Positions 1 through 10,171 of a DNA stretch of 64,000 nucleotides are shown piece by piece. This DNA comes from Cladosporium sp. IMV 00045. Lineage: Eukaryota > Ascomycota > Dothideomycetes > Cladosporiales > Cladosporiaceae. A program made the translations under genes and the position numbers. A model generated the notes under the pieces. That model was not told the DNA's origin and searched no databases. It saw only the letters and a list, made by a program, of their open reading frames with translations. The DNA is taken from assembly GCA_001931905.2 (NCBI GenBank), contig MSJI02000442.1, positions 1-64,000 on the forward strand. Direction: 5' to 3'. Every line of letters starts with the position of its first letter. The first letter of the stretch is position 1.

Positions 1-540
1 GATTGCGACCGAGCCTTCGACACGGAGCAGGCGCTGCAGCAACACATCCATGATTCACGTGCACACGTAAACGACGAAAGTGCGGAAGAAGCTAATCGCT
101 CATTCGACATGCGACCCTCTCTTCACCACGATGTGTCCCGTTTGCTCCTTCAACATGGGCTATCTTTCGATTTCGCACCTATTGACGACCCGCACGACTT
201 CCTGAAGGAGTACGACACTAGCATCATGGGGACGTTCTTCTGCACCAATGATTCATGCCCAAAGACGAGATGGACGAGTAAGCAGATCGCCATCACAATT
301 CGAAAGCTATCGGATCTCCACTATAACGCCCGCGTTTATTATCAACGTTGCGAGTCCTGTGATACTCTCAGTCGGCCTGAGCTGGACAGTTCCTACGCGG
401 AAAGAGTCTCATACAGACTTGCCAAATGGTCGGGCATTAAGTTGCAAGAGGCAAGCATCTCTGGCCATAGCAAAAGGCCACACCAGAGGAGATTGTGTGA
501 GGGATGCAAGCACGGCCGATGTTGGCAAAGCCGGCTTTGA
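1..540 (+). CDS. 3CxxC-type zinc-finger protein with upstream C2H2 half-finger (5' partial)
   Basis: The reading frame is open from the first base, so the gene starts outside the window. The first 22 codons hold the second half of a C2H2 finger (Cys-Asp-Arg-Ala-Phe, a Leu, then two His about six residues apart). The rest matches the fungal 3CxxC zinc-finger layout: an initial Cys pair after Gly-Thr-Phe-Phe, a conserved Trp-Thr-Ser, a Tyr-Tyr-Gln-Arg-Cys-x2-Cys motif, a Ser-Tyr-Arg-Leu-x-Lys-Trp stretch, and a C-terminal Cys-Glu-Gly-Cys-Lys-x-Gly-x-Cys. The protein is probably a nucleic-acid or protein-binding zinc protein; its role is not known. The family assignment rests on motif spacing seen by eye. 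Confidence 0.75.
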   Translation, partial: DCDRAFDTEQALQQHIHDSRAHVNDESAEEANRSFDMRPSLHHDVSRLLLQHGLSFDFAPIDDPHDFLKEYDTSIMGTFFCTNDSCPKTRWTSKQIAITIRKLSDLHYNARVYYQRCESCDTLSRPELDSSYAERVSYRLAKWSGIKLQEASISGHSKRPHQRRLCEGCKHGRCWQSRL

Positions 541-858
541 TGGCGTCGACCGTAGTTGATTGATTTCGCCACCGTCTAAGTAAAGAATCTCAAAGCATCT
601 TTTGTGATCGGAATCTTGGACGACAAGTTTACATTTAGCATTGAGCGGATCCATTTCGATCGACTGGATGATGATGAAGACTCGCATTTGTAGTAGTCCA
701 TACCTTACGCTATACGATGATGACGATGAAGTCAGAACTGACCAGAAATCGGTCATACATAAATAGCCTTGGTTAAAGAAGATTTCAGACCCTGCTGCAA
801 GGTTGAGTAAATGGCGGTATGCGGTCGGGAGACTCGCATCCATCGAAATATAGCCTGA
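541..858. other. Intergenic, nothing recognised
   Basis: This is the 3' side of the zinc-finger gene. A 150-codon open frame on the minus strand (409-861) overlaps it but shows no family features and has no supporting splice context, so it is not called. Confidence 0.4.
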
Positions 859-1047
859 CAATTAGATGCAAGTCTTCACTTCGCCGTCCAGCCCCACACG
901 GAGTTGGTGCACCTGTTGCTCGGCAAAGACGCCGATGTCAACGCGCAGGGTGGATGCTCTGTTGCCTCAGTTGGTGGCTACACGGAGGTAGCGCAGCTGC
1001 TCCAGGCAGCCGGTTCCCAACCACCGTCCGCTGAGGATGACCGCTGA
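859..1047 (+). pseudogene. Ankyrin-repeat relic
   Basis: Between a stop at 856-858 and a TGA at 1045-1047 the frame reads a recognisable ankyrin repeat: Thr-Glu-Leu-Val-x-Leu-Leu-Leu-Gly-Lys-Asp-Ala-Asp-Val-Asn-Ala-Gln-Gly-Gly, then Gly-Gly-Tyr-Thr-Glu-Val-Ala-Gln-Leu-Leu-Gln-Ala-Ala-Gly. Fungal NACHT/ankyrin or HET-associated proteins end in such repeats. No upstream coding part is visible, so this is a leftover 3' end rather than a gene. It might instead be the last exon of a gene whose other exons I did not find. Confidence 0.55.
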
Positions 1048-1091
1048 GCTATGTCGAAAAATCGATGTAAATTACAGTAAGTTAGATAGGA

Positions 1092-2488
1092 TCAAGCATG
1101 ATGTAGAATCAGAGCAAGGGAGGCCGCAAGCAGCTGACCAAATGCTAACGCGGTGCTCCAGTCCCCTCTGTGTCCGGCCCAAAGCACGGAACCAAGCCAG
1201 ACAACTGCCAGTCCCACGAGTGTATATATGACTCCCACTCGCACATGGAGAAGCATGCGGTCTACGTTCCATCCCATTGTCACGAAAAGGCCTCGCATCT
1301 CTGTCGAGTTCGCCAAAGTTTGGGCATCCACCGGTAACGAGACAGCCTGTTCTCGATTAAAAACATGTCCGACATGATGTAGGTGATATATCTTACGTCT
1401 TCATCTCGATACACAAAACTCCTCTGCAAAAGACCTTGTTCAAGGAATCGCCTTGTTTCAGCTCGCTCAGGCTTCTGTAAACATTCTCTCAACCAATGCT
1501 GTGAGCGATATCCGCGCAGTCGTGTAGATGCTTCAGACAAGCGATCTTGGATACATGGTACGCCATGATCCTGACCTACGCGGCATTCATCTGTGTGATA
1601 TGGCGCACCCCAGCATGCCGCATCGTAGTCGTAGTCCACATTAGACGGCGCGTCATCCATGACTTTCTGGGCCTCTTGTCGTATTGTGCCTGCTGTCAGG
1701 GGTATGACTTGGACTGGAGCCCGACCATCCTTGCTGATATCGTCAAAATAGAACTGGAAACAACGTTAGGAGGTATTCTTCATGCACCGCACGCCACTGA
1801 CCTTGATCTCCTCAGCAGTACGTATTTCGTAGCACCACAGCCATCGCTTCCAACTTCCAGAATGCTGATAAATTGCGTCTTGTATAGCCTGCATGACCTG
1901 CGCTTGGGTCCCTTCTTGTCTGAATTCAGACGGTATCTCCGCTGCATTCATCGTTGACTTTTTTGACTTTCTTCCCAACGATTTTCCTTTTCTGAAAATT
2001 GGTCTTCCAGGCCAGGCGAACTTGACCAAGACGGTGTATTGACGGCCTCCATTTTGCAAGCAAAGGAAGCACGAATTAGTATGGGGAACATCATTTCCGT
2101 CAGCCGGTCCGACGGCCTCTTCTCGTCTTTCACTTGCATTGAGCTTTGCCGTTTGTGTAGTGACCACTGCATCCTGCCCGCAGATTGGAGTGCCCGAGCG
2201 CAATACACACGTCTTAGCCCCACTGGGAGTTGGAAATGTGTCCTGAGAGGCGTCATCTTCAGGATACTCCCTGCGTCTTCGCCTGGACTGGGCGAGAGTA
2301 ACGCGGCTGTGTTTGGCGCGAACGATGGTGTTCTTAGGGTATATACGAGTAGGTTGGCGGAGTGGTGGTAATGCAGCTTGATTAGAGGCAACTGACAAAC
2401 CACTCACATGAGGCTGAGCCAAGGTAAGGCGGTTTTCTCGATGGGGGGGAGAGCTGGGCATGTTGCAGGAGATGAAAGCATCATTCAT
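1092..2488 (-). CDS. Hypothetical protein with C-terminal membrane segment, three exons
   Basis: Three exons join in frame: 2488-1802, 1753-1397 and 1346-1092. Intron 1 (1754-1801, 48 nt) has GTCAGT, CTAAC and TTTCCAG. Intron 2 (1347-1396, 50 nt) has GTAAGA and CAG. After splicing, exon 1 (a basic N-terminal tail, then a block with Cys-Phe-Leu-Cys-Leu and Trp-Lys-Arg-Trp) continues into Phe-Tyr-Phe-Asp-Asp-Ile. The C-terminus is hydrophobic over about 45 residues, giving one or two membrane helices followed by Gly-Asp-Trp-Ser-Thr-Ala. This layout resembles fungus-specific hypothetical proteins with membrane tails; I cannot name the family. The start at 2488 is the first ATG of exon 1 and may not be the true one. 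Confidence 0.6.
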
Positions 2489-2628
2489 CAGGGAAATCGA
2501 CTTCAGTAGAAATCAACGCTTCTTCTTGTACAACATCTGAAAAAGCCGTTGTTCTTGGCTTTGGTGACTGTGTTGATGCCGTTCGCTTCGATTGGCGCTT
2601 TCTTGACCGGTGAAACCAACCCTGGCGG

Positions 2629-2832
2629 CTAAAGCATGCAATCTGCTGCGTAATCACGAATCCTTTCAAGGAACGCCAAGTTCTCTTTCCACGCCTGATT
2701 GGCGTAGCATTTGTCAGAAGCATCAATCATGACATTGAGCTCGGCCTAGTCTTGAAAGGTGGCGCCTCCTGTCGACCAGGGCACATGGGTACACACGGCT
2801 GCGCCAACCTGATGATCCACATTGGGTGACAT
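2629..2832 (-). pseudogene. Small decayed coding fragment with in-frame TAG codons
   Basis: Reading from an ATG at 2832 gives a protein-like sequence (Met-Ser-Pro-Asn-Val-Asp-His-Gln) broken by TAG at 2746-2748. It then continues in the same frame as a helical segment (Asp-Ala-Ser-Asp-Lys-Cys-Tyr-Ala, then Leu-Glu-Arg-Ile-Arg-Asp-Tyr-Ala) to a second TAG at 2629-2631, after which the frame again looks protein-like. Both stops are one C-to-T step from CAG, as RIP would leave. I do not recognise the family. The fragment lies directly upstream of the 1092-2488 gene on the same strand and could be its lost N-terminal part. Confidence 0.35.
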
Positions 2833-3650
2833 TTTTTGTGTGCGAGAACAAGAACGTGAACTAAATTTATAGCACGGGAACCAAACAAAGAAACCGAACA
2901 GTTGGAAGACAAAAGCATTATCGCTGGGCAGGTATTTTAGCGAAGCAGGGGCAGCATTGGCTAAGATTGGCACGGCGGAGACGGACCTCCTCTAGACACT
3001 CTGAACAGCGCGTCATCGATGCGCTGAGGCTGTGACGAAGCCACAGCGGCTCTGGGAGTTTTTCAAGGTCGAGGACAGTAGGTGCGGCCATTGATCACGG
3101 GCTCACTACATTGCATGATGCGTTGCAGTGCGGTACCAGGTTGTGAGCGCTTTCGTGCAGTGACAGATCGGGTCAATGCCGTGATTAACGGTACAGATTC
3201 GACTTCATATATAGAGGCAACCTATTCTGATAAGCACAAGACCATTTGGGCAAAACTTTCGGGTTCGCCGCGCTCTGTTTCTCTTCTTTGCGTCAATATC
3301 CGCGCTGTGAAGCTGAAGCACTCTGGCCCCGCATCTAAGCGCCTGTTGATCTGATGCCATCCTGCATACATTTAAGCCACGATGTACGCGCCTTTGGTCA
3401 AATCCTCGCTTAGCAAAATGCACGGGAAGTAGCGAATTTTGCCATCGTCAGTCATATGATACAGTGCGTCCCCTCAGACTGTCATTTCTTGTCCACACGA
3501 CAGCCTTACCTGGAGACATCCTATCAGGGGGCATGGCGAAGATGGCCTCACGCGATCACGATCATCAGTTGCTATTCGAGTACGCACCTCAATTATTTAG
3601 AGGTTATGTACGTGAGAGAGCGCATTCACTAACGGCAAATCAGACTTAGA
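2833..3650. other. Intergenic, nothing recognised
   Basis: No convincing exon, RNA gene or repeat. It should contain the promoter of the BTB gene. A short open frame at 3534-3640 lies just upstream of the BTB start but does not join it with usable splice phases. Confidence 0.4.
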
Positions 3651-4712
3651 ATGAGCGGCGCCTATTCGGACCTGAAGATCAGATGCGGCCATTTTGAGGC
3701 TAAGGTACACAAATGCATTGTCTGTCCGCAATCAGACTTCTTTAAGAAGGCTTGTGAAGATGGCAAGTGGAAAGTGAGTATCAGCTTAAGCGAATAGCGG
3801 ATACTGTCCTAATCTACTGATAGGAAGGGATGACTGGTGTAATCGAACTCGAACCCGCCAGAGATGACGATAACCACACAGCAGATGACGATCCCAAGTC
3901 AGTACAATTGATGGTAGACTACTTCTATCTCGGTGACTACTTTCCAGGCCTGATTACAGGGATCAAATCGAGGGTTGCAGCTGATGCAATCGGAATGGAC
4001 ATTTCTTCAGAGGGGGAGGCGCAGGAGGAAGGGGTTAAATATGATTGGACGATTGAGTCGCGATTGGAGCAAGGAGATGAAGCGAGACCTGAACCGGGAC
4101 CGTCAGACGGAGATCCTTCCATGGTTCAGGCAGAGGAACCAACGGCATATGACGAGGAAGAGGAAGAGGGAAAAGGCAAGCAAATAAATCGCGAACGTTC
4201 GCCGCTTTCCGAAGACTGACACAGCGAACGCAGCTCACTTGCCAGTTAGGAATCTCCTCACGATACATGCCAGAATGTTCAGTATCGCAGAAAAATACGG
4301 TATTGGGCCATTAATGGATACCGCGGTCGCGAAGTTCAGCTCAATGGCAAGCAGTAACTGGGACACTCACGACTTGATCACAGCTATACCCGTTGTCTAC
4401 AACCGGGCTGCTGAGCGTGAGAACGAAATACGCGATATCATCGAAGTGATGATCTTAGAGAACGCACACAGACTAGTCGCCGAAAGTGGATTCAGCGAAG
4501 CTGTTGAACAAGTGGATGGCCTCGCATTCAATCTCTTCCGACGTCTGGGTGCCTTGTCACGTTATCAGAAGATTTGTGGGCGTTGTGGTTCTGCCTATGT
4601 GAGCAGGTGCGCAATGGACGGCTGTAAAGCGACGCCATTTGGAAGTTATCGTCACGATTGCGACTTGAAGGGAGTTTGTTGCGATTGCAAACAAGGTGAA
4701 CAGCCGTTCTAG
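3651..4712 (+). CDS. BTB/POZ domain protein with Cys-rich C-terminus
   Basis: Exon 1 is 3651-3773. Intron 1 (3774-3823, 50 nt) is GTGAGT...CTACTGATAG. Exon 2 starts at 3824. The first 70 residues match a fungal BTB/POZ domain: Tyr-Ser-Asp-Leu-Lys-Ile-Arg-Cys-Gly, Val-His-Lys-x-Ile-Val-Cys-Pro-Gln-Ser-Asp-Phe-Phe, then Tyr-Phe-Tyr-Leu-Gly-Asp-Tyr. A long acidic Glu/Asp insert interrupts it before the second half (His-Ala-Arg-Met-Phe-Ser-Ile-Ala-Glu-Lys-Tyr-Gly). The last 45 residues carry eight Cys, possibly zinc-binding. BTB domains dimerise and often recruit Cul3 ligases; no substrate can be inferred. The second junction is uncertain: a 37-nt intron at 4197-4233 restores the frame and would give 324 aa. 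Confidence 0.8.
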
Positions 4713-5980
4713 AAGTACTGCCCGTAGACATGAGATGAGTGTTTAATCGTCTTGCTTGTTGCTTTTTGAATTCACGCGTACATATTTGGAATAAAACTCT
4801 CCGTCGAGTTTGCTGTTTTGTTAGAGAACGCATTATCAATGATCTGAGTTTCATGTCAAAGGTAATGAAAGCTCGAGTCATGAATTGCGTTGTCTGTTTC
4901 TCTTGTAAATGGCGTGCCTCGCTTGCCGGTCGATGTGCTGGGAATCGACAGATGGCTTAGTAATGCAATCCCATTCTTTCACGAGAAGGTGTCATTGCAA
5001 CGCCTAGGTGAAGGCTATGGCACAACATGTGCAGCGTCAGCTCTAGTAAGATTTAATCGGATCTCTGCTTCTGCAGAAGACTGAAGGGTGGCTTCCCCCA
5101 CACCGAGAGGGAGCAAGATTCGTACAGATGCTAAATTTTGGTCGAGGGACCAGATGAGAACGCCCATCGAAGGCGGTTGGCAACGAGCTGAAAGCGGCAT
5201 GACTGCCCGGAATTGTGATTGGCTCTAGCACTCGCCGACTGTCGCTCGGACCATGTTGTCAAGTCGACAAGCTGTCTTGGCGAAATTGATCCGCGCTCAA
5301 GCGCTGTCCTCTTTTATCTGACTTTCGCAACTGAGCGCAAGAGGGACTGACAACTGACATAAGTTCGTGTGCTGGACTGACAAAAGCAATTTTTGTGGTT
5401 CAGAAGTTATTTGTAGTGGCGAAAGGTCGAATTGTTGGTTAAAAGATCTGATTGAGGACAAGCAGTGGGAATTCATTGACAGCTCGCTTCGGAGAATAAG
5501 GCTTTCACACGTTCTGCATCCTTTCCCATCAACATCATAGAAGATCTAACTGTCAGATGTAGGCTCTCGCTGAAGCTTACCGCTTGCGACAAGAGACGAT
5601 ATAACACATGCTCAGGGTTTTTGTAGACCCACCTTTTTGTACTGTATTTCAGACTCAAGCGCTGAGGGCGACTCCAAAGCTATCGCAACATTCTAGGAAA
5701 CGCAGCAGGAGGTTCTCTCTGTCCCTTACGATCTTTCTGGGTGACCACGCTTCGCATCTGTTTCACGTGTTGGCAAGCTACTCACTTATGCGTCTAGCGC
5801 AACGTTGGTCTATGGCGGCGGCATCGAGGCTGATTGGTAGTGTTCAATATATCTAAGCGCCCAGATAGGGTTTCTGCTACGCCACGTTGTGAGCTCCGCA
5901 TATTAGAATCCCTAAATGCACCGCACGAGCTCTTTGCTTTTCCCCACATTTTTTGAGCGACGTTGTGGGATACTGAAAGG
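4713..5980. other. Intergenic, nothing recognised
   Basis: About 1.3 kb without a frame that splices or resembles a family. No repeats or RNA genes seen. Confidence 0.4.
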
Positions 5981-6507
5981 ATGGCTTTTCAGAGTCAGCG
6001 TACACTTCTAAACAAATCTCAGTTTCGGTCCCCTGAATCGCTGCGAACGTTCTCGTTGCAACTTGTACATCTCGAAGATCAACTCGAAGGACGCTTTCAG
6101 GAGATTCGTCTCCGCGCGCAAAGCGCTGAGGGGTAATGATTCTCATCTTTCCTTATAACTTAGTACGCTCGTGTCTGACCTTCACCAGTTCAATCGCTAA
6201 GCTCGGAAGCATGCACACTCGTATGTTGTCTGATGACCGAGCGATTGAGAATCGCCTCGAGGATTTTGAGGCCCGTTTGGGGAGCGCCGAGAAATCAATT
6301 GCTATGCTTTCCAAATCCCTCTCAAGCTTGAGCAAAAGGGTCGAGGAGCTTGATGTACGGGCTGGAAGAAGTGTTGATGATAACTATGCCGTGATCACAC
6401 TACTTATTGACATGGTGGCAAGGCAGCTCCAAATAACTATAGCACAGCTGAGAGAGTTGCAGCAATATCAACAGCAAGGCGAAAGATACTTGAATGATGA
6501 GGGATAG
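5981..6507 (+). CDS. Small coiled-coil protein, two exons (156 aa)
   Basis: Exon 1 is 5981-6132 and exon 2 is 6189-6507. The 56-nt intron starts GTAATG, has GTGTCTGAC as branch region and ends CACCAG, and it keeps the frame (Ser-Ala-Glu-Gly | Ser-Ile-Ala-Lys). Both exons are rich in Leu, Glu, Gln, Arg and Lys in heptad-like spacing, for example Glu-Asn-Arg-Leu-Glu-Asp-Phe-Glu-Ala-Arg-Leu and Leu-Ser-Ser-Leu-Ser-Lys-Arg-Val. The whole protein is therefore probably a coiled coil. No family recognised. Frame continuity across a canonical intron is the main evidence that this is a gene. Confidence 0.6.
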
Positions 6508-7634
6508 CGGGGTGCTTGACCATAGGTTATTCCATTTACAATTTTACGAGGATGTTTGCACTGCTACAGACCTCTACTGCTCAGAATCCCGTTCCGTTGA
6601 AACTCTCGTGGTCTCTTTCGCTAAAGGAGCATCTTGTGGTAGCTACGATCAAAGCCATAATGATTCGTGATAGCCTTAAGCTGCTGGCGACACAAGGCAC
6701 ACGGTTATGAACCAAAATCTGAGTGCTGTATAAGAGTTTTAAAGACCAGGTCTGGTAAGATTCGGCACCCTATATCATCCGCCTCATTTTCTGCAGCACC
6801 GACGTTATCGAATATCTGCAAACAACCTAGATGCTCAAGCCGTTTGAATCGCAATCAAAACAGATTAACGAATACAATGAGCTAGGGTGAATACTGTGTA
6901 GATCAGACGCCCTACACAACTTTGGCATATACAGCTTGAATCCATTGGTGCTGCTCGGAGTTCTATCCCCCGTCAATGTGTTGAAGTAACCTATGCGGCA
7001 GGTGGACAACCGGAAAGGGGAGGATTCTGGTGGTGAGACATGCCTAACGGTGACAAGGTTTTCTCCGATTCGTGGCGCCGGCGACATCTCATCGAGACAT
7101 CCTGTATCAAGTGCCCTGCGTTGCTTGTCGAGACTTGTCCTGCATTCACCCGACATGATGTAGGTCTGCGGAATGTTGCTGCTGAAGTAAGTGTGGTAGC
7201 GGCTTGTAACCTCATCTAGATCACTGGACAAGCAGAGCAAGTTAGCGCCACCAACAGTGAAGGGTTCAGCACTAGCTTGTTGCGACTGGTGATCCTAGAT
7301 CATCATCAGTCATGCAAAATAAATTACATGCTGACTTGTCTGCATGCAGTCCTGGAACCTCTCGCCTCGACTTCAGATACATCGTGACTGGGATCGACAG
7401 ACCATAACATGTGGCGAGCTCCCGATGGAGTTTTGCGGACTAGCAGAGCCTCAGGACAACTCATTGTAGGAGTATCAAGACACATGAGCAGCGGAACGAT
7501 TACATGAATTCACATGGCTTGTAGGAAGTACTCGTTCGCGACAGAAGTACTGTACTCAGAAATCATAGGTGGCGCCAGCTGATCGGTCTGTTGGGTATGT
7601 GGTCGACAAAATAGGAGAATTTTGAGATATCACA
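6508..7634. other. Intergenic, nothing recognised
   Basis: A 137-codon minus-strand frame (6827-7240) is open but has no family features and no clear intron joining it to anything. It is not called. Confidence 0.35.
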
Positions 7635-8340
7635 TTGTCCTATGGGCGTTCAACACGGACATCCGATACCTCCACGACATGGAAGGTTCTGGCAGTACTA
7701 CTCGCTAGGCAGAGTGATGCCGGTGGAGCAGACACAGTCAACCAGGAGCACTTCGTTCTTTTGGATCGTCAGGGTCGTGAATCAACTATGACCACACATA
7801 ACACCTGGCCCGGCTGGTCAAAAGCCGGGCTCTTTCCGTATAATCGTAGCCGAGTGCTCGACCGAATGTCAGAGCCTGTGCAGGAAACCTCTGCGCCACC
7901 GTCCTACTGGTGTCCCTCTTGGTCCTCCCAAGCGCGAGAACTGTTAGATTGCCAGAATCTGGTGACGCCCACTACGTTTGAGGGTGTGCGTGATCTTTAT
8001 CGGATGCTCGAGGACACATGATATACCCAAAGTCCAATCGCCGATCCTTGCTTTCAGAAATTATTGCATGCGACAGGGAAAGCGTTCGCTAATCGACAAA
8101 TTGATCAACGCAGAAAAGTCAAAAATGACACTGTTTTTGGTCTTGTGTCTTTCTAGTTTGCTGCAAGGCAGATTGTTGAAAGATACTAGAATTGGAGCTG
8201 TACAGGAGCATGTTTCGAGCAATTTGCGAGGTCAGGGAAAACGATTAAAATTAAGGACATTCGTCTTTCTTCGCCTCTTGGTAAAGACTTTCATCACAAA
8301 AAAACGTACTTCAAATGCAAATCACAGAAAGAGAACATGA
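7635..8340 (+). pseudogene. DDE (pogo/Fot-type) transposase 3' relic
   Basis: The frame 7635-8021 contains the C-terminal hallmark of fungal pogo/Fot transposases, Gly-Trp-Ser-Lys-Ala-Gly-Leu-Phe-Pro-Tyr-Asn-Arg-Ser-Arg-Val-Leu. A second frame (about 8040-8160) continues with a Leu/Lys/Arg-rich helical tail of the type seen after the DDE domain (Met-Arg-Gln-Gly-Lys-Arg-Ser-Leu-Ile-Asp-Lys-Leu). The catalytic Asp residues and N-terminal DNA-binding domain are missing. This relic is not close to the Fot copies at 58.7 and 62-63.7 kb; its tail differs in sequence. Confidence 0.7.
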
Positions 8341-8460
8341 CTGCGTGGGGAGGTGAATAGTTCTTCAGAGTGAGATGCGCTCTGAGATGTCCTAACATAC
8401 ATTGTTACATCACCGTGCAAGTGGGCGTAGACAACCTAGCGACAAGTGCAACCACGAGCA

Positions 8461-8628
8461 TCATTTCTTCGTCTCCTTGGCTTTGCAATCCGGGCATTTT
8501 CCTGCCATGCTGGTCTCAAATCCATTGTGCGCGTGTGGTTTAGTGGTCCCGTAGGCTCCGCATTCTTTCCATCCCATTTGCCGAGTGTCGCCGCATGCAA
8601 GGTAGCGAAAGACCTCGTATCCACACAT
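8461..8628 (-). CDS. 55-aa Cys-rich protein with 5' UTR intron
   Basis: The ATG at 8626-8628 opens a 55-aa frame with five Cys (Met-Cys-Gly-Tyr, Leu-Ala-Cys-Gly-Asp, Glu-Cys-Gly-Ala, then Lys-Cys-Pro-Asp-Cys) and a Lys-rich end. This pattern matches small fungal proteins that start Met-Cys and end in a CxxC knuckle. An intron at 8630-8682 (GTAAGT...TTCTTCCAG, 53 nt) ends one base before the ATG, and a TATA run sits about 200 bp upstream. The start is therefore best placed at 8628 with the intron in the 5' leader. A longer frame upstream (to 8879) could be translated through the same splice, adding about 66 residues. Confidence 0.55.
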   Translation of the reverse strand: MCGYEVFRYLACGDTRQMGWKECGAYGTTKPHAHNGFETSMAGKCPDCKAKETKK

Positions 8629-8823
8629 GCTGGAAGAAATCAGATAAACCATCTCTCATGACGATGAGGCAACATCACTTACATGGAATAGATAGACAAC
8701 TTGTATTGGGCGAACTGGAGGTTTTCAGTGATTTGCTTAGGTGTTGATGTTCTGTTGTCTGATGTTTGGCCGCGAGGTTTGGTGGTGAATAGGACTTGAG
8801 AAGTGTTATGGAAGTGAAGCAGA

Positions 8824-8835
8824 TATATATATATA
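8824..8835 (-). promoter_or_regulatory. TATA-like run upstream of the Cys-rich gene
   Basis: An AT-alternating run sits 196-207 bp upstream of the ATG at 8628 and about 145 bp upstream of the leader intron, in position for a core promoter on the minus strand. Inference from sequence and position only. Confidence 0.35.
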
Positions 8836-8883
8836 GATAGAATATCAAGTGATATGCTGCACGCACTTCTGTGTGACATCTTA

Positions 8884-9439
8884 ACCTAGGCGCTGAAGAT
8901 CAAGCATGGTGGAAGAAGGTGGGGAACGATTCGTTCAGACTCAAGCCCGCAAACATCTTGGGCGCTTAAGAACATGATCTCGCAGACCAGCTGCCAATCA
9001 ATGCCTGAATTTCAGTGTGAACGATATTCAAAAGCAGGAAACCCTGCAGTCTGCGTGAAATGTTGTTTCAGCGCTGCACACCGGTGTAGGCAAGGCGGAC
9101 GCAGCAAGCGCCATGGAGCAATTTCATACCATGACTCCGATTCGCTTAGTTCATTTTGAAACACAACCATACTCAAGCAAGGGCATGCTGCCACGTATGC
9201 TTTATTGCTGGATCCAATCAGGGTGTTCCTACATCGAGATTGGCTTGCAAAGCGGGTTTACAGACATGTCCCTTGTAGATCAGAAGTTCAAAAGATGTGC
9301 GTCAAGGTTTTCTTTTGTCTTTCCAAAACCTAGCCCTCAATCTAGATGTACAGGTCCAATTACGCGCTCTTGCTGAGACGGTGTCCGATGGAAATGCGCG
9401 ACAGATTTGCGTGGCAGGCTCATCTTATGTAGCCCTCTC
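8884..9439. other. Intergenic between divergent promoter and RPA12 3' end
   Basis: No frame with family features on either strand. It should hold the RPA12 3' UTR and terminator. Confidence 0.4.
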
Positions 9440-9859
9440 TCAGTTGTTTGTATTGAACTTGAAGTCGCATCGCGGACATGTATAAAAAATAGTTGACCCT
9501 TCATCAGCACTACGCAGCTGCGCCTCGCTGAACCGCATCTGAGGATTATGACATTTGGGGCATTCTTCGTTGGCGATTTGCTGCGAATTGGCGACGTCCT
9601 GAGAAACTTCGATGGTATTCGAATGAAGCCTGTTGCGCAATGACGATGGGAATGATTCAGGTCGAGATGCCGTAGTCTGATGATCTGGCCATTCATCTGT
9701 GCAGCTGATTAGAACTCTTCCTTCTGCTGAGGAGAAGGCACACAAACTTTTGTTCAGTGTTTGGCAAAGGTCGCATGTGATTTGGGGTGCACGCGCTTTG
9801 TTTTCCCGAGGGAGAAGGTTTCCACAGTCATCGCAGAATAGGAGACCAACAAAGACCAT
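9440..9859 (-). CDS. RPA12: DNA-directed RNA polymerase I subunit RPA12
   Basis: RPA12 is the TFIIS-like subunit of RNA polymerase I that supports RNA cleavage and termination in the nucleolus. The N-terminal zinc ribbon is Cys-Asp-Asp-Cys...Cys-Asp-Leu-Cys. The C-terminal ribbon is Cys-Pro-Lys-Cys...Cys-Pro-Arg-Cys. Between the C-terminal Cys pairs lies the catalytic hairpin Arg-Ser-Ala-Asp-Glu-Gly, and the protein ends Lys-Phe-Asn-Thr-Asn-Asn. The start at 9859 places the first ribbon nine residues in, as in the family. The frame is open throughout, but a 51-nt segment (9697-9747, GTTTGT...CTAATCAG...CACAG) is probably an in-frame intron. Removing it gives Leu-Asn-Lys-Asn-Glu-Trp, restores the usual linker and gives about 122 aa. 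Confidence 0.92.
   Translation of the reverse strand: MVFVGLLFCDDCGNLLPRENKARAPQITCDLCQTLNKSLCAFSSAEGRVLISCTDEWPDHQTTASRPESFPSSLRNRLHSNTIEVSQDVANSQQIANEECPKCHNPQMRFSEAQLRSADEGSTIFYTCPRCDFKFNTNN
9697..9747 (-). other. Probable 51-nt in-frame intron in RPA12
   Basis: GT at 9747-9746 and AG at 9698-9697, with a TCTAAT branch-like element. The encoded 17 residues interrupt the conserved linker between the zinc ribbon and the Phe-Pro-Ser-x-Leu-Arg motif. Because its length is a multiple of three with no stop, retention would still give a full-length protein. Confidence 0.6.
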
Positions 9860-10171
9860 GTTGCCGAGGGGAATATCGATTTTGGTCAGTGGTAATTGGC
9901 GAAGGTGTCGTAATGGAGTTGGTCTGAGGAGAGTGTTGGTCTGCAAAAGCGACATGAGGACGCGACAAAGAATTTTCGGGTAGATCCGAATCGGATTATC
10001 TTTGGCGCTTAGCTGTGGGGGTGGAGAGCGCATCAAATTGCCGGCTTCCAGCTATCTCCTCTGCCTTCCCCACTGAATTGTCGACCGCCTGGAAGTCCTG
10101 GAAGCGGAAACGTGGCTTTCAGATCACCCATCCACGCGAGAAGAGCAACGCTGTGATCTTGTCTTCCTTCG

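Noticed and set aside
409..861. 150-codon open frame on the minus strand
   Set aside because: It overlaps the end of a well-supported gene, has no domain features and no splice partner.
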